Assembly: GCF_030848495.1 (NCBI RefSeq)
Contig: NZ_JAVDDT010000008.1
Span: 36,001-100,000 of the forward strand
Source of the DNA: Natronospira bacteriovora
GTDB taxonomy: Bacteria; Pseudomonadota; Gammaproteobacteria; Natronospirales; Natronospiraceae
Length of the DNA: 64,000 nucleotides
Direction: 5' to 3'
Part shown: piece by piece, positions 1-9,169 of the stretch
How positions within the stretch are numbered: the stretch's first letter is position 1
Layout of the letters: each line of letters begins with the position of its first letter
The notes under the pieces: generated by a model
Database searches by the model: none
What the model was told of the DNA's origin: nothing
The model's input: only the letters and a program-made list of their open reading frames with translations
Made by a program: the position numbers and the translations under genes

Positions 1-1378
1 GGATCTTCTCGGCGATCTTGCCGCGCTTGCCGGGCAGATTCATGCCGCGGAAGAAGGCATTGGCTTCGGCCACCGACAGGCGAGAGATCTCCGGCAGGGT
101 GCGTTCGGCCACGAAGACATGGCGGGCCGAGCGATTCAGGCGGCTGCCGTTGCAGTCGGGGCAGGAACGGCTGCTGACATAGCGCGCCAGTTCCTCACGC
201 ACCATGCTCGACTCGGTCTCACGGTATCGCCGCTGCATGTTCGGCAGCACGCCCTCGAAGGGATGATGCCGGGTGACGGTGCCACCGGAGGCGCTGGGGT
301 ACTCGAATCCGATCTCTTCCTCGCCACTGCCCCAGAGCAGCGCGTCCCGGGTGGCCTCGGGCAGCTCGTTGAAGGGTGTGTCCGGGTCGAAGCCGTAATG
401 GGCGGCCAGGGTCTTGATCAGGCGCCAGTAGTAGGGGTTGCGGCGATCCCAGCCGCGCACGGCACCACCGGCCAGGCTGAGCTCCGGGTCGCGCACCACG
501 CGCTCCGGGTCAAAGAACTGGTTCACGCCCAGGCCGTCACAGCTGGGGCAGGCCCCATTGGGGTTGTTGAAGGAGAACAGGCGCGGCTCCAGCTCGGAGA
601 GGCTGTATCCGCATTCCGGGCAGGCGAACTTCTCGGAGAACACCAGCGCTTCCCGCTCGGGCTCGTCCATGAAGGCCACCCGGGCGCTGCCCTCGGCCAG
701 GCGCAGGGCCGTCTCGAAGGATTCCGACAGGCGCAGGGCCAGGTCATCGCGCACCTTGAAGCGATCCACCACCACTTCGATGGTGTGCTTCTTGCGCAGG
801 TCCAGCTTGGGCGGGTCGTCCAGCTCCCAGACTTCGCCGTTGATACGGGCACGGATGAAGCCCTGGGCGCGCAGCTCCTGGATGAGCTGCACGTGCTCGC
901 CCTTGCGATTGTCCACCACCGGCGCCAGCAGCATGCACTTGGTCCCCTCGGGCAGGGCCAGCACCTGATCCACCATCTGACTGATGGTCTGGGCATCCAG
1001 GGTGATGTCGTGATCGGGACAGCGGGGCTGGCCGGCGCGGGCGTAGAGCAGGCGCAGGTAATCGTAGATCTCGGTCACCGTGCCCACGGTGGAACGGGGG
1101 TTGTGGGAGGTGGACTTCTGCTCGATGGAAATGGCCGGCGACAGACCCTCGATGTCGTCAATGTCCGGCTTTTCCATCATGGACAGGAACTGGCGCGCGT
1201 AGGTGGACAGGGATTCCACATAGCGTCGCTGACCCTCGGCATAGATGGTATCGAAGGCGAGCGAGGACTTGCCGGAACCGGACAGGCCGGTGATCACGAT
1301 CAGCTGATCGCGCGGCAGCTCGACATCAATGTTCTGGAGATTGTGGGTGCGGGCACCCTGCACTCGAATGGACGCCAT
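1..1378 (-). CDS. uvrA: UvrABC excinuclease subunit A, N-terminal part (cut by window edge)
   Basis: UvrA is the ATP-dependent damage-recognition subunit of nucleotide excision repair. The visible 459 codons begin with [17 protein letters not shown] and contain the first Walker A loop (GLSGSGKSS), the Q-loop region ([19 protein letters not shown]) and a CPECG...CPSCDG zinc module, in the usual UvrA order. The rest lies beyond base 1. I chose the ATG at 1378 because the protein there aligns with the canonical UvrA start. No LexA box of standard spacing lies just upstream. The neighbour upstream on the same strand is a gamma-glutamyltransferase, 486 bases away. Confidence 0.97.
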   Translation of the reverse strand, partial: MASIRVQGARTHNLQNIDVELPRDQLIVITGLSGSGKSSLAFDTIYAEGQRRYVESLSTYARQFLSMMEKPDIDDIEGLSPAISIEQKSTSHNPRSTVGTVTEIYDYLRLLYARAGQPRCPDHDITLDAQTISQMVDQVLALPEGTKCMLLAPVVDNRKGEHVQLIQELRAQGFIRARINGEVWELDDPPKLDLRKKHTIEVVVDRFKVRDDLALRLSESFETALRLAEGSARVAFMDEPEREALVFSEKFACPECGYSLSELEPRLFSFNNPNGACPSCDGLGVNQFFDPERVVRDPELSLAGGAVRGWDRRNPYYWRLIKTLAAHYGFDPDTPFNELPEATRDALLWGSGEEEIGFEYPSASGGTVTRHHPFEGVLPNMQRRYRETESSMVREELARYVSSRSCPDCNGSRLNRSARHVFVAERTLPEISRLSVAEANAFFRGMNLPGKRGKIAEKI

Positions 1379-1864
1379 GGGGCAACAGGACCTGTTTGCG
1401 CGGATGAACAGGCCATTTTAACGCCCTTGGCTGGCTCGAGGCCAGCTGAATACCAGGGGCCGGTCTTGTGCCCCTGTAGGCGCGGTCTGCTTCCTGAGGA
1501 ATCGCTGCCGAGGTTGGGCCGGAGGGTGTTTCGACTTCGCTTAGCGCCGGACCCTTCGGCTCGGCGCTTGGGGGGCGTCCCGGCCCATTACCTTCTAACA
1601 CCTGCCCACCATTGACTGAACCTATCCATCCGATGGCAGGAAACAGGCGCCACCCCCACAAGGTAGGTTTGGGTATTGCATGCGCTGATCAGGGCTGTGA
1701 GCGACAAGGATGTCGCGGCCAGAGCCTCCAAGGATGGACTCACGGCGTCCCTGAGCAGCGCATGCAACACCCAAACCGGAATGCTCCCTCAGCGCCAAGC
1801 CGAAAGGTCCAACGGCCAATCGAAGTCCAAGAAGACAGCGAATCTTTCGTCCGAGCCCATTCGC
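1379..1864. other. Gene-free stretch between ggt and uvrA
   Basis: These 486 bases hold no credible gene. They contain a small hairpin around 1549-1570 (AGCGCC...GGCGCT) and the large inverted-repeat element at 1666-1777. The short open frames that cross the stretch on both strands look like repeat-encoded noise. A TAAAAT hexamer on the minus strand about 35 bases ahead of uvrA could be its -10 box, but no good -35 is visible. Confidence 0.6.
1666..1777. repeat. Long inverted-repeat element with 29-bp arms
   Basis: The left arm (1666-1694) and right arm (1749-1777) are reverse complements over 29 bases with two mismatches; they run from GGTTTGGGT to ACCCAAACC. The roughly 54-base interior has further partial symmetry (CTGTGAG...CTCACGG). 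I recall similar elements (core GACAAGGATGTCGCGGCCAGAG) scattered between genes in other gammaproteobacterial genomes, where they are sometimes mis-called as small proteins. That is memory and not a search. It could be a dispersed mobile palindrome or a structured terminator for the ggt transcript. Confidence 0.7.
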
Positions 1865-3508
1865 TCAATAACCGCTGGCCTGGCCGTCCTTGCGGTATTC
1901 GGAGGCGCCGCGCCAGATGCGGTCCACCGGGTTCCAGGCGATGGCCTGGAAGCCGCCGTAATGGCCGTGGCCGATCTGCACGGTGTGGCCGCGGTCATTG
2001 AGGGCCTCGGCGGTTCCCTCCGGGAAGCCTGGCTCCAGGTGAACCACGCCGCCGTTCTCGTCGGCGGACTTACCGGTGGGGCCGGGGCTGCCGTCGTGGC
2101 GAATGCGGGGGGCATCACCGGCCGCCTGCAGGTTCATGCCGAAGGCCAGCAGATTGATCAGCACCTGGACCTGGCCCTGGGGCTGCATGGCACCGCCCAT
2201 GACGCCAAAGCTCAGCCAGGGTTCGCCGTCGCGGGTGACAAAGCCGGGCATGATGGTGTGGAAGGGGCGCTTGCCGGGGGCAATGACATTGGGGTGGCCG
2301 GCTTCCAGGCTGAACAGGCAGCCCCGGTTCTGCAGGCTGAAGCCCAGGCCGACGGGGACCACGCCCGAACCCATGCCCATGTAATTGCTCTGGATGAGCG
2401 AGACCATCATGCCCTCGGAATCCGCCGTGGTGAGGTAGACGGTGTCACCCCCATCCAGTTTCGGCTCGCCGGCGGGAATGTCACGAACGGCCTTGTTCGC
2501 GTCCAGCAGGCGCCGGCGCTCGTCATTGTAAGCCTTGGAGATGAGCTCTTCGGCCGGTACCTTGGCGAAGGACGGGTCGGCGTAATAGCGGGCGCGATCG
2601 GCGAAGGCCAGTTTCTTGGCCTCCACCAGCAGATGCACGTGCTCGGGGCTGCCGAAGCCGGCCTTCTTGAGATCCCAGGGCTCCAGCAGGCGCAGCATCT
2701 GCAGGGCGGCAATGCCCTGGCCATTGGGCGGCAGCTGCCACACGGTCTTGCCGTGGAAATCCACCGACAGGGGCTCGACCCATTCCGGCTTGTAGGCGGC
2801 CAGATCCTGCTCCGAAAGCAGGCCGCCGGCTTGCTGCACGGTCTCCGACATGCTGCGGGCGGCCGGCCCCTGATAGAAGACCTGCTCGCCATCCTGGGCC
2901 ATGCCGGCCAGCAGGCGGGCCAGGCCGGGGTTGCGGAAGCGCTCACCCTTTCGCGGAGCGCGGCCGGCGGGCAGGAAGGTGGTGGCGAAACCCGGCTCAT
3001 CGGCCAGGCGCTGGGCATTGGCGGCCCATTCCGTGGCGATGATCTCGCTGACCGGGAAGCCGTCGCGGGCGTAGGCCACCGCGGGCTCGAGCAGGCGGGA
3101 CATGGGCAGACGCCCGTACTGACGGTGCAGCTCGTACCAGCCGCCCACGGCGCCGGGCACACTCACCGACAGGGCCCCCTTGTCAGGGATGGCCTTGTAA
3201 CCCTTGCCCTCGAACCAGCTGCGGCCGGCCGCCCCCGGCGCTCCGCCGCTGGCATTCATGCCCTTGAGCTTCTTCTCTGCGGGATCCCAGACCATGGCGA
3301 AGAGATCACCGCCCAGCCCGGCGCCGGTGGGCTCCACCACACACAGCACGGCATTGGCGGCAATCGCGGCATCCACCGCCGAACCACCCTCGCGAAGGAC
3401 CGATACCGCGGCCTCGGTGGCGAGTGGCTGGGAGGTGGCGGCCATGCCGTTGCAGGAAAAGACTTCGGACCGGGTGGCCCAGGAATCACGGGGATAGCGA
3501 GCGCTCAT
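1865..3508 (-). CDS. ggt: Gamma-glutamyltransferase / glutathione hydrolase, no signal peptide
   Basis: The 547-residue protein belongs to the gamma-glutamyltransferase family of N-terminal nucleophile hydrolases, which cleave gamma-glutamyl bonds of glutathione and peptides. The N-terminal part shows AATSQPLATEAA and the GLGGDLFAMVWD motif. The autoprocessing site is GGDTVYLTTAD, with the predicted nucleophile Thr356, giving a large chain of about 355 and a small chain of about 192 residues. A conserved FGVMGGAMQPQ follows. The start ATG has an AGGA ribosome-binding site. No export signal precedes the enzyme core, unlike the adjacent paralogue, so a cytoplasmic location is inferred. A hexamer repeat lies 73-196 bases upstream of the start. 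Confidence 0.93.
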   Translation of the reverse strand: MSARYPRDSWATRSEVFSCNGMAATSQPLATEAAVSVLREGGSAVDAAIAANAVLCVVEPTGAGLGGDLFAMVWDPAEKKLKGMNASGGAPGAAGRSWFEGKGYKAIPDKGALSVSVPGAVGGWYELHRQYGRLPMSRLLEPAVAYARDGFPVSEIIATEWAANAQRLADEPGFATTFLPAGRAPRKGERFRNPGLARLLAGMAQDGEQVFYQGPAARSMSETVQQAGGLLSEQDLAAYKPEWVEPLSVDFHGKTVWQLPPNGQGIAALQMLRLLEPWDLKKAGFGSPEHVHLLVEAKKLAFADRARYYADPSFAKVPAEELISKAYNDERRRLLDANKAVRDIPAGEPKLDGGDTVYLTTADSEGMMVSLIQSNYMGMGSGVVPVGLGFSLQNRGCLFSLEAGHPNVIAPGKRPFHTIMPGFVTRDGEPWLSFGVMGGAMQPQGQVQVLINLLAFGMNLQAAGDAPRIRHDGSPGPTGKSADENGGVVHLEPGFPEGTAEALNDRGHTVQIGHGHYGGFQAIAWNPVDRIWRGASEYRKDGQASGY

Positions 3509-3580
3509 TGCCGGTTTCCTTTCTTATTGTCACCAGAAGGTCTGCTGGCATTGTGCCATAAAGGATTGTTCACAATCGTA

Positions 3581-3704
<124 letters not shown>

Positions 3705-3722
3705 GGCCGGGGTAGCTGGGGG

Positions 3723-5435
3723 CTAATACCCCGCGGCATAACCATCCTTTCTCGGCTCCGAGGCGCCGTACCAGACGCCGGTTTCCGGGTCGCGCATGAT
3801 GGCCTGGTAGCCGCCGAAGCCGGCGCCGCCGATTTCCACTTTGTGGCCCTTTCGTCTCAGGGCGCGCAGCGTGGATTCGGAGAAGCCGCTCTCCAGGTGG
3901 ACGGTGCCGCCGTCGCGCATGACGTCGCCTTCGGGCTGGGAGCTGCCGATGTGGGAGATGCGCGGGGCGTCACCGGCGCCCTGCAGGCTCATGCCGAAAT
4001 CCACCATGTTGATGATGATCTGGGCATGGGCCTGGGGCTGCATGGCACCGCCCATGACGCCAAAGCTCATGAAGGGTTCGCCATTACGGGTGACAAAGGC
4101 CGGAATGATGGTGTGGAAGGGGCGCTTGCCCGGCTCAAGGCTGTTGGGGTGATCCGGGTCCAGGTTGAACATCTCGGCGCGGTTCTGAAGAACGAAGCCG
4201 AGGCCATCCGGCGTCATGCCCGACCCCATGCCCCGGTAGTTGCTCTGAATCAGGGACACCATGTTGCCGTCCTCATCCGCCGTGGTCAGGTAGATGGTGT
4301 CGGCGTTGTCCAGGCGCGGGTCGCCGGCCGGGAACTCCCGGGCGGCGCGTCGGCGGTCGATCCGCTTGCGGCGTTCCTCCGCGTATTCCTTTGAAACAAG
4401 TTGCGAAACGGGAACGTCGGCAAACTCCGGGTCGGCATAGAAGCGGGCCCGATCCTCGAAGGCCAGTTTCTTGGCCTCCACGAAGAGGTGAATGTATTCC
4501 GGATCATCCAGGCTCATCTCCGACAGGTCCCAGTGCTCGAGGATATTGAGAATCTGCAGGGCGGCGATGCCCTGGGTGTTGGGTGGCAGCTGCCAGACAT
4601 CGAAGCCGCGATAGTTGCTGGCGACCGGATCGATCCAGGTGGATTCGTGGGCGGCCATGTCATCGGCGGTGAGGAAACCGCCCTGACGTTCCATGTAGTC
4701 GCCAATGGTCTCGGCGATCTCGCCGCGGTAGAAGACATCCCGCCCTTTCTCCGCCAGCAGGCGGTAGGTGTGGCCCAGGTCCGGGTTGCGAAAGATCTCG
4801 CCCTTTTTCGGGGCGCGGCCCTCGGGCATGAAGGTCTCGGGGAAGTTTTCGTACTCTTCAAGCACCTCGGCATTGCGCGCCCAGAAATAGGCAATCACCT
4901 CGGTGACGGGAAAGCCGTTCTCGGCGTAGTGGATGGCCGGCGCCAGGATGTCCTCCATGCTGACGCGGCCGAAGCGCTCATGCAGCTCGAACCAGCCGTC
5001 CACGGCGCCGGGTACCGAGACCGGCAGGGGGCCACGCTGGGGAATGCGGTCGTAATCGTTCTCGCTGAACCATTCGCGGGTCATGCTCATGGGAGCCCGG
5101 CCGCTGGCATTGAGGCCGTACAGTTGCTCGCTTTCGGCATCCCAGACAATGGCGAAGAGATCGCCGCCGATGCCGTTGCCAGTGGGCTCGGTCAGGCCCA
5201 GCATGGCATTGGCGGCGATGGCGGCATCAATGGCGTTGCCGCCGTTGCGCATGACTTCCAGGGCCATCTGGGTGGCCAGGGGCTGGCTGGTGGCAGCCAT
5301 GGCGCCGGTGGCGAGCACATCGGAGCGGCTGAGCTTCTCGTCGGTCTCCACCCGATCCCAGGCCAGGGCGGTGGTGGCGACCGCCACGAGCAGACTCGTC
5401 ATCAGGGCGGCAAATGCAGTGCGGAACATGGACAC
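3723..5435 (-). CDS. ggt: Gamma-glutamyltransferase, exported
   Basis: This 570-residue paralogue of the neighbouring enzyme starts with a clear signal peptide (MSMFRTAFAALMTSLLVAVA, then TTALAW), so a periplasmic or secreted enzyme is expected. It retains AATSQPLATQ, GIGGDLFAIVWD, the autoprocessing motif NADTIYLTTAD with predicted nucleophile Thr380, and FGVMGGAMQPQ. The start ATG has GGAG seven bases upstream. The two proteins are alike along their whole length, pointing to a tandem duplication or paired acquisition. A periplasmic enzyme of this type would release glutamate from gamma-glutamyl peptides or glutathione during growth on protein. It is divergent from the kinase gene with 160 bases between the starts. 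Confidence 0.95.
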   Translation of the reverse strand: MSMFRTAFAALMTSLLVAVATTALAWDRVETDEKLSRSDVLATGAMAATSQPLATQMALEVMRNGGNAIDAAIAANAMLGLTEPTGNGIGGDLFAIVWDAESEQLYGLNASGRAPMSMTREWFSENDYDRIPQRGPLPVSVPGAVDGWFELHERFGRVSMEDILAPAIHYAENGFPVTEVIAYFWARNAEVLEEYENFPETFMPEGRAPKKGEIFRNPDLGHTYRLLAEKGRDVFYRGEIAETIGDYMERQGGFLTADDMAAHESTWIDPVASNYRGFDVWQLPPNTQGIAALQILNILEHWDLSEMSLDDPEYIHLFVEAKKLAFEDRARFYADPEFADVPVSQLVSKEYAEERRKRIDRRRAAREFPAGDPRLDNADTIYLTTADEDGNMVSLIQSNYRGMGSGMTPDGLGFVLQNRAEMFNLDPDHPNSLEPGKRPFHTIIPAFVTRNGEPFMSFGVMGGAMQPQAHAQIIINMVDFGMSLQGAGDAPRISHIGSSQPEGDVMRDGGTVHLESGFSESTLRALRRKGHKVEIGGAGFGGYQAIMRDPETGVWYGASEPRKDGYAAGY

Positions 5436-5595
5436 ACTCCGTCAACAGGGGGCTGAGTCCCCCAAGATAGCAGAGGCGAATACCGCCGGGCTGTCATTGG
5501 CCGCCCGGCTCCTCTATTCTTGGAGGCATTCGCCCGCCGCGACCGGACATAATCCGGCCACGGCACAGACACGCCATACACTGCGGGGACAGACT

Positions 5596-8016
5596 GTGCT
5601 GGATCGCGCACGCCGTCGGGACGGACTCGTTGGACTGCTGATCGGCCTTTTGGTGGCCATGGCCGGCCTCACCGGAGGCTGGCAGCCCCTGAACGACCGC
5701 ATCAGCAGCTGGGGCATGCAACTGTCTTCAGATCGACCGCTGAGCGCGGACATCAGCCTGGTGGAAGTTGACCCGGGGCGGCTGCCTGGCGTGGCGGATG
5801 ACGCGGCTCTCGCCACGGCCCTGGGCGAAGCCCTGCTGGCGGCGGATCAGGCCCGCCCGACCGCGCTGGCGCTGCTGTTGCCACCGGGCTGGCCGCTGCC
5901 GGCCCTGGGCGACGACGAGGCGCTGCGGACGCCGCTGCTGCTCGGTCTGGCCGGGGACCGTGTCGGCCAGCACCCCTTCTCGCCGCGCCGCCAGGCGCCA
6001 CTGCCCGACTATCTGCTTGCCAGCACCCTGCCGCTGCCGCGCCATGAAGAAAGCCTGATGGTGAGCCTCGGGCGCCAGAGTGGCCTGCTGAGGGGCCAGC
6101 CACCGCGTCGTTATCTGGCCAGCCTGCCGACGCTTCACGGGGTGCAGGCCGCCGGCCTGCTGCCGGAACCCGGCCATGGCAGCAGCCTGGCCCTGGCGCG
6201 GGTCGGTGAAGCCGCGGCGGGACTGCCGGCCCTGTCACTGCAGCTGGCGGCCCTGCTTGAAGGCCAGACCGCGGACGCCATCCAACTGGATGCTGATGGT
6301 CTGCGTGTGGCGGGCCGGTCTCTGGCCGTGGACAATCGCTTCCACTATCGCCCCTTCCCCTACCGCGGGCAGGATGAGGCTTTCCCGCGACTGGACTTCC
6401 AGCGCCTGCAAGCGGGTGAAGTCGCCACAGCGGATCTCGCCGGGCAGTTGATCATCATCGCCCCGACCCATGACGAGCGGCACCACCTGGCGGCGTTGAC
6501 GGCAAGCCATGCCAGCGCCATCCACGCCGGGCATGTCTATGCCCAGCCTGCCTGGGGCCCGGCACTGCCGTGGGCGGCGCTGGTCGCCGTGCTGCTGTGG
6601 TTGACCCTGGTGCTGCCACGACTGAATGTCACCAGCGGCCTCTATCTGGGCCTGTTGTTGGCCGTGGGGCTGTTCGGCCTGCAGTTTCTGCTGCCGACCA
6701 TCCGCCTGATGCACCTGGAGCTGGCCATGCCGCTGGTGGCTCTGGTCGGGGGCCAGGCCGGTCTGCTGATCAAGCGGGTGCTGGATATCCGCCAGGAGGG
6801 CCTGTACGGCGCCCTGAGCGAAGCCAATCGCCAGTTGGCCGAATCCCTGCGCCGACAGGGCCAGACGGACGCCGCCTTCGAGCGCCTGAAGCGCTGCCCG
6901 GCCACCGGGCCAGTGCTGGAAAGCCTGTATGAACTGGGCCTGGATCTGGAGCGCCGGCGGGAGTTCGCCCGCGCCCAGGGCGTGCACCGGCACATCGAGT
7001 CCCTGTCGCCGGGTTTCCGGGACAGCCGTGATCGCATCCGTAAACTGGCCGAGCTGGAGACGCGAACGGCCCTGGGCAACCGCAGTGCGGGCGGCGGCAC
7101 ACTGGTGATGCCGGACGAGGACATGCAGAAACCCATGCTCGGCCGCTACGAAATCGAGCGTGAGCTGGGCCGGGGGGCCATGGGTGTGGTCTATCTCGGC
7201 CATGATCCGCGCATCGGCCGGACCGTGGCCATCAAGACCATGGCCCTGTCACAGGAATTCGAAGGCTCGGATCTTGAACAGGTGACCGAGCGCTTCTTCC
7301 GCGAAGCGGAAACCGCCGGGCGGCTGCAGCACCCCGGCATCGTCACCATCTACGACGTGGGCGAGGAAGCGGACCTGGCCTATATCGCCATGGACTATCT
7401 GGATGGCAAGGGCCTGCAGCACTACACCGACCCGGGTCGCCTGCTGCCACCCATCACCGCCTGCGACATCGTCATCCAGGTGGCCGAGGCCCTGGACTAT
7501 GCCCACGGCCGCAATGTGGTTCACCGCGACATCAAGCCGGCCAACATGATCTACCTGCCGGAATCCCGGCGCGTGGTGCTGACCGATTTCGGTGTCGCCT
7601 GCCTGACCGATTCCCGCCGGACCAAGACCGGTACCATCCTCGGCACGCCCTCCTACATGTCACCCGAGCAGGTATTGGGACGGAAAGTGGACGGCCGCTC
7701 GGATCTGTTCAGCCTGGGCGTAACCCTGTACCAGATGCTGCGCGGCGAGCTGCCCTTTGAAGGTGAGCCACTGGCAACCCTGCTGTACAAGATCGCCAAC
7801 GACAAGACCCCCAATGTGCGGCGCGGCCGCAGTGACCTGCCGCCCTGCCTCGACCGTTTCATCAAGCGCGCCCTGGCCAAGAAGCCGGACGAGCGCTTCG
7901 CGAGCGGGGCGGAAATGGCGACGGCCCTGCGCCGCTGTCGCAAGGAAGTGGCGGCCCGCCAGCCTTCAAAGTCCGAGGAGGCCGGAGCCACCGCCGACAA
8001 TCGGGGGGAAAAGTGA
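5596..8016 (+). CDS. CHASE2-domain serine/threonine protein kinase
   Basis: I take the GTG at 5596 as start because GGGGA lies seven bases upstream and the first membrane segment follows directly (LVGLLIGLLVAMAGL); the open frame extends further upstream but only over antisense ggt. The 806-residue product has an extracytoplasmic CHASE2-like region (about 35-320), three membrane helices (about 325-400), a helical linker, and a Hanks-type kinase from about residue 516: GRGAMG loop, VAIK Lys547, HRDIKPAN His643, DFG Asp664 and GTPSYMSPEQ activation segment. It is predicted to be a membrane sensor kinase. The ligand is unknown, and no phosphatase or FHA partner is adjacent. Confidence 0.9.
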   Translation: MLDRARRRDGLVGLLIGLLVAMAGLTGGWQPLNDRISSWGMQLSSDRPLSADISLVEVDPGRLPGVADDAALATALGEALLAADQARPTALALLLPPGWPLPALGDDEALRTPLLLGLAGDRVGQHPFSPRRQAPLPDYLLASTLPLPRHEESLMVSLGRQSGLLRGQPPRRYLASLPTLHGVQAAGLLPEPGHGSSLALARVGEAAAGLPALSLQLAALLEGQTADAIQLDADGLRVAGRSLAVDNRFHYRPFPYRGQDEAFPRLDFQRLQAGEVATADLAGQLIIIAPTHDERHHLAALTASHASAIHAGHVYAQPAWGPALPWAALVAVLLWLTLVLPRLNVTSGLYLGLLLAVGLFGLQFLLPTIRLMHLELAMPLVALVGGQAGLLIKRVLDIRQEGLYGALSEANRQLAESLRRQGQTDAAFERLKRCPATGPVLESLYELGLDLERRREFARAQGVHRHIESLSPGFRDSRDRIRKLAELETRTALGNRSAGGGTLVMPDEDMQKPMLGRYEIERELGRGAMGVVYLGHDPRIGRTVAIKTMALSQEFEGSDLEQVTERFFREAETAGRLQHPGIVTIYDVGEEADLAYIAMDYLDGKGLQHYTDPGRLLPPITACDIVIQVAEALDYAHGRNVVHRDIKPANMIYLPESRRVVLTDFGVACLTDSRRTKTGTILGTPSYMSPEQVLGRKVDGRSDLFSLGVTLYQMLRGELPFEGEPLATLLYKIANDKTPNVRRGRSDLPPCLDRFIKRALAKKPDERFASGAEMATALRRCRKEVAARQPSKSEEAGATADNRGEK

Positions 8017-8049
8017 CGTTCCAATCGTGAGAGGCCTGGGTGTGACGGC

Positions 8050-8078
8050 TTGACAATCCACCGCGACTGGCCCAACCT
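8050..8078 (+). promoter_or_regulatory. Candidate promoter for the metF operon
   Basis: A perfect TTGACA at 8050-8055 is followed, after 17 bases, by a poor -10 (CAACCT). A start site near 8085 would place the first transcribed bases at the 5' edge of the SAM-II element, which supports the assignment. The weak -10 is the main doubt. Confidence 0.45.
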
Positions 8079-8087
8079 GAAGATCAG

Positions 8088-8143
8088 AAAGCGCCGATTT
8101 GATACCAGCTTGCGGGCGCTCAATAAATGCAGCTAAAGAGGTT
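8088..8143 (+). promoter_or_regulatory. SAM-II riboswitch upstream of metF
   Basis: The segment has the order of conserved blocks I know for the SAM-II (metA-type) riboswitch: a P1 strand AGCGCC (8090-8095), GATTTGATACC, GCTTGC, the complementary P1 strand GGCGCT (8115-8120), then CAATAAATGCAGCTAAAG with the conserved AATAAA and GCTAAA blocks, closing with AGAGG. P1 is perfectly complementary. SAM-II folds as an H-type pseudoknot that binds S-adenosylmethionine and represses translation or transcription. The downstream genes make methionine, the SAM precursor, so the context fits. The element ends about 60 bases before the metF ribosome-binding site, farther than in many examples; a GGTTC/GAACC hairpin (8140-8160) lies between. 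Confidence 0.85.
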
Positions 8144-8219
8144 CCCGCCTTTTCAGAACCCCCGCTGCAGTACCGCAAGTGATCAGAACGGCGCCGTCAT
8201 CAGGACAGGAGCGCCGAGC

Positions 8220-9167
8220 ATGCAAGAAGTCCCCTGTAGCCGCTGGAAGAAAGACGACGATGCCCGTCTGAAGGTGTCCTTTGAATTCTTCCCTCCCCGC
8301 ACTGAAGCCATGGAAAAACGCCTGTGGGAGGCCGTGACCACTCTGGCACCCCTGGGCCCGCGTTTCATGTCCGTGACCTACGGGGCCGGTGGCTCCACCC
8401 GGGAACGCACCCACAACACCGTGCGTCGCATCCTGCATGAAACCAACGTCACCCCGGCCGCCCATCTGACCTGCGTGGGCGCCAGCCGCGATGAGGTGGA
8501 TGCCGTGGCACGGGATTACTGGGCCGCCGGGGTGCGCCACCTGGTGGCCCTGCGCGGTGATCCGCCGGAAGGGGTTGGCCAGGGCTTTCAGCCCCACCCG
8601 GAAGGCTATGCCAATGCCGCCGAGCTGGTGGCCGGCTTGAAGGCCATTGCCGATTTCGACATCAGCGTGGCGGCCTATCCCGAGGTGCATCCGGAAGCCG
8701 TCTCCCCCGAGGCCGATCTGGACAATCTGCGGCGCAAGGTGGACGCCGGGGCCAATCGCCTGATCACCCAATACTTCTTTGACGTGGCCGATTTCCTGCG
8801 CTTTCGCGACCGGGTGAGTGATGCGGGCATCACCACGCCGCTGGTGCCGGGCATTCTCCCGGTCAGCAACTTCGACACCGTGGCCCGTTTCAGTGCCGCC
8901 TGCGGGGCGCGCATCCCCCTCTGGCTGGAGCGCCTGTTCGAGGGCCTGGATGATGACCCGGCCACCCGGCAGCTGGTGGCCGCGACGGTGGCCTCGGAAC
9001 AGTGCCTGGCCCTGCAGGGCGAAGGCATCGATGAATTTCATTTCTACACCCTGAACCGGGCCGAACTGGTCAAGGCCATCTGCCGCATGCTGGGCGTCTG
9101 CCCCGACCGGCAAGAGCGCGTACGCCAGGCACCGGCCCGGCCGGCCGCCCTGCAGGAGTCCGTCTGA
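8220..9167 (+). CDS. metF: 5,10-methylenetetrahydrofolate reductase
   Basis: The 315-residue flavoprotein reduces 5,10-methylene- to 5-methyltetrahydrofolate, the methyl donor for methionine synthase. The start at [20 protein letters not shown] is preceded by AGGAG nine bases away. Family motifs are SFEFFPPRT near the N-terminus, [33 protein letters not shown], and RLITQYFFD with PGILPVSNF. Length is close to the usual 290-300 plus a short C-terminal tail. It is the first gene of an operon with the split methionine synthase, two bases from the next start, and is presumably controlled by the SAM-II element. Confidence 0.97.
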   Translation: MQEVPCSRWKKDDDARLKVSFEFFPPRTEAMEKRLWEAVTTLAPLGPRFMSVTYGAGGSTRERTHNTVRRILHETNVTPAAHLTCVGASRDEVDAVARDYWAAGVRHLVALRGDPPEGVGQGFQPHPEGYANAAELVAGLKAIADFDISVAAYPEVHPEAVSPEADLDNLRRKVDAGANRLITQYFFDVADFLRFRDRVSDAGITTPLVPGILPVSNFDTVARFSAACGARIPLWLERLFEGLDDDPATRQLVAATVASEQCLALQGEGIDEFHFYTLNRAELVKAICRMLGVCPDRQERVRQAPARPAALQESV

Positions 9168-9169
9168 AC

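Noticed and set aside
1391..1410. CTGT...ACAG near the uvrA start, resembling a LexA (SOS) box
   Set aside because: The spacing between the half sites is 12 bases; the LexA consensus needs eight. No other LexA-like site is visible nearby.
119..1615. Long plus-strand open frame opposite uvrA
   Set aside because: It is antisense to a clear uvrA and has no recognisable domain; high GC makes such shadow frames common. The same applies to long frames opposite tuf, fusA, rpoC, rpoB and the S8 protease.
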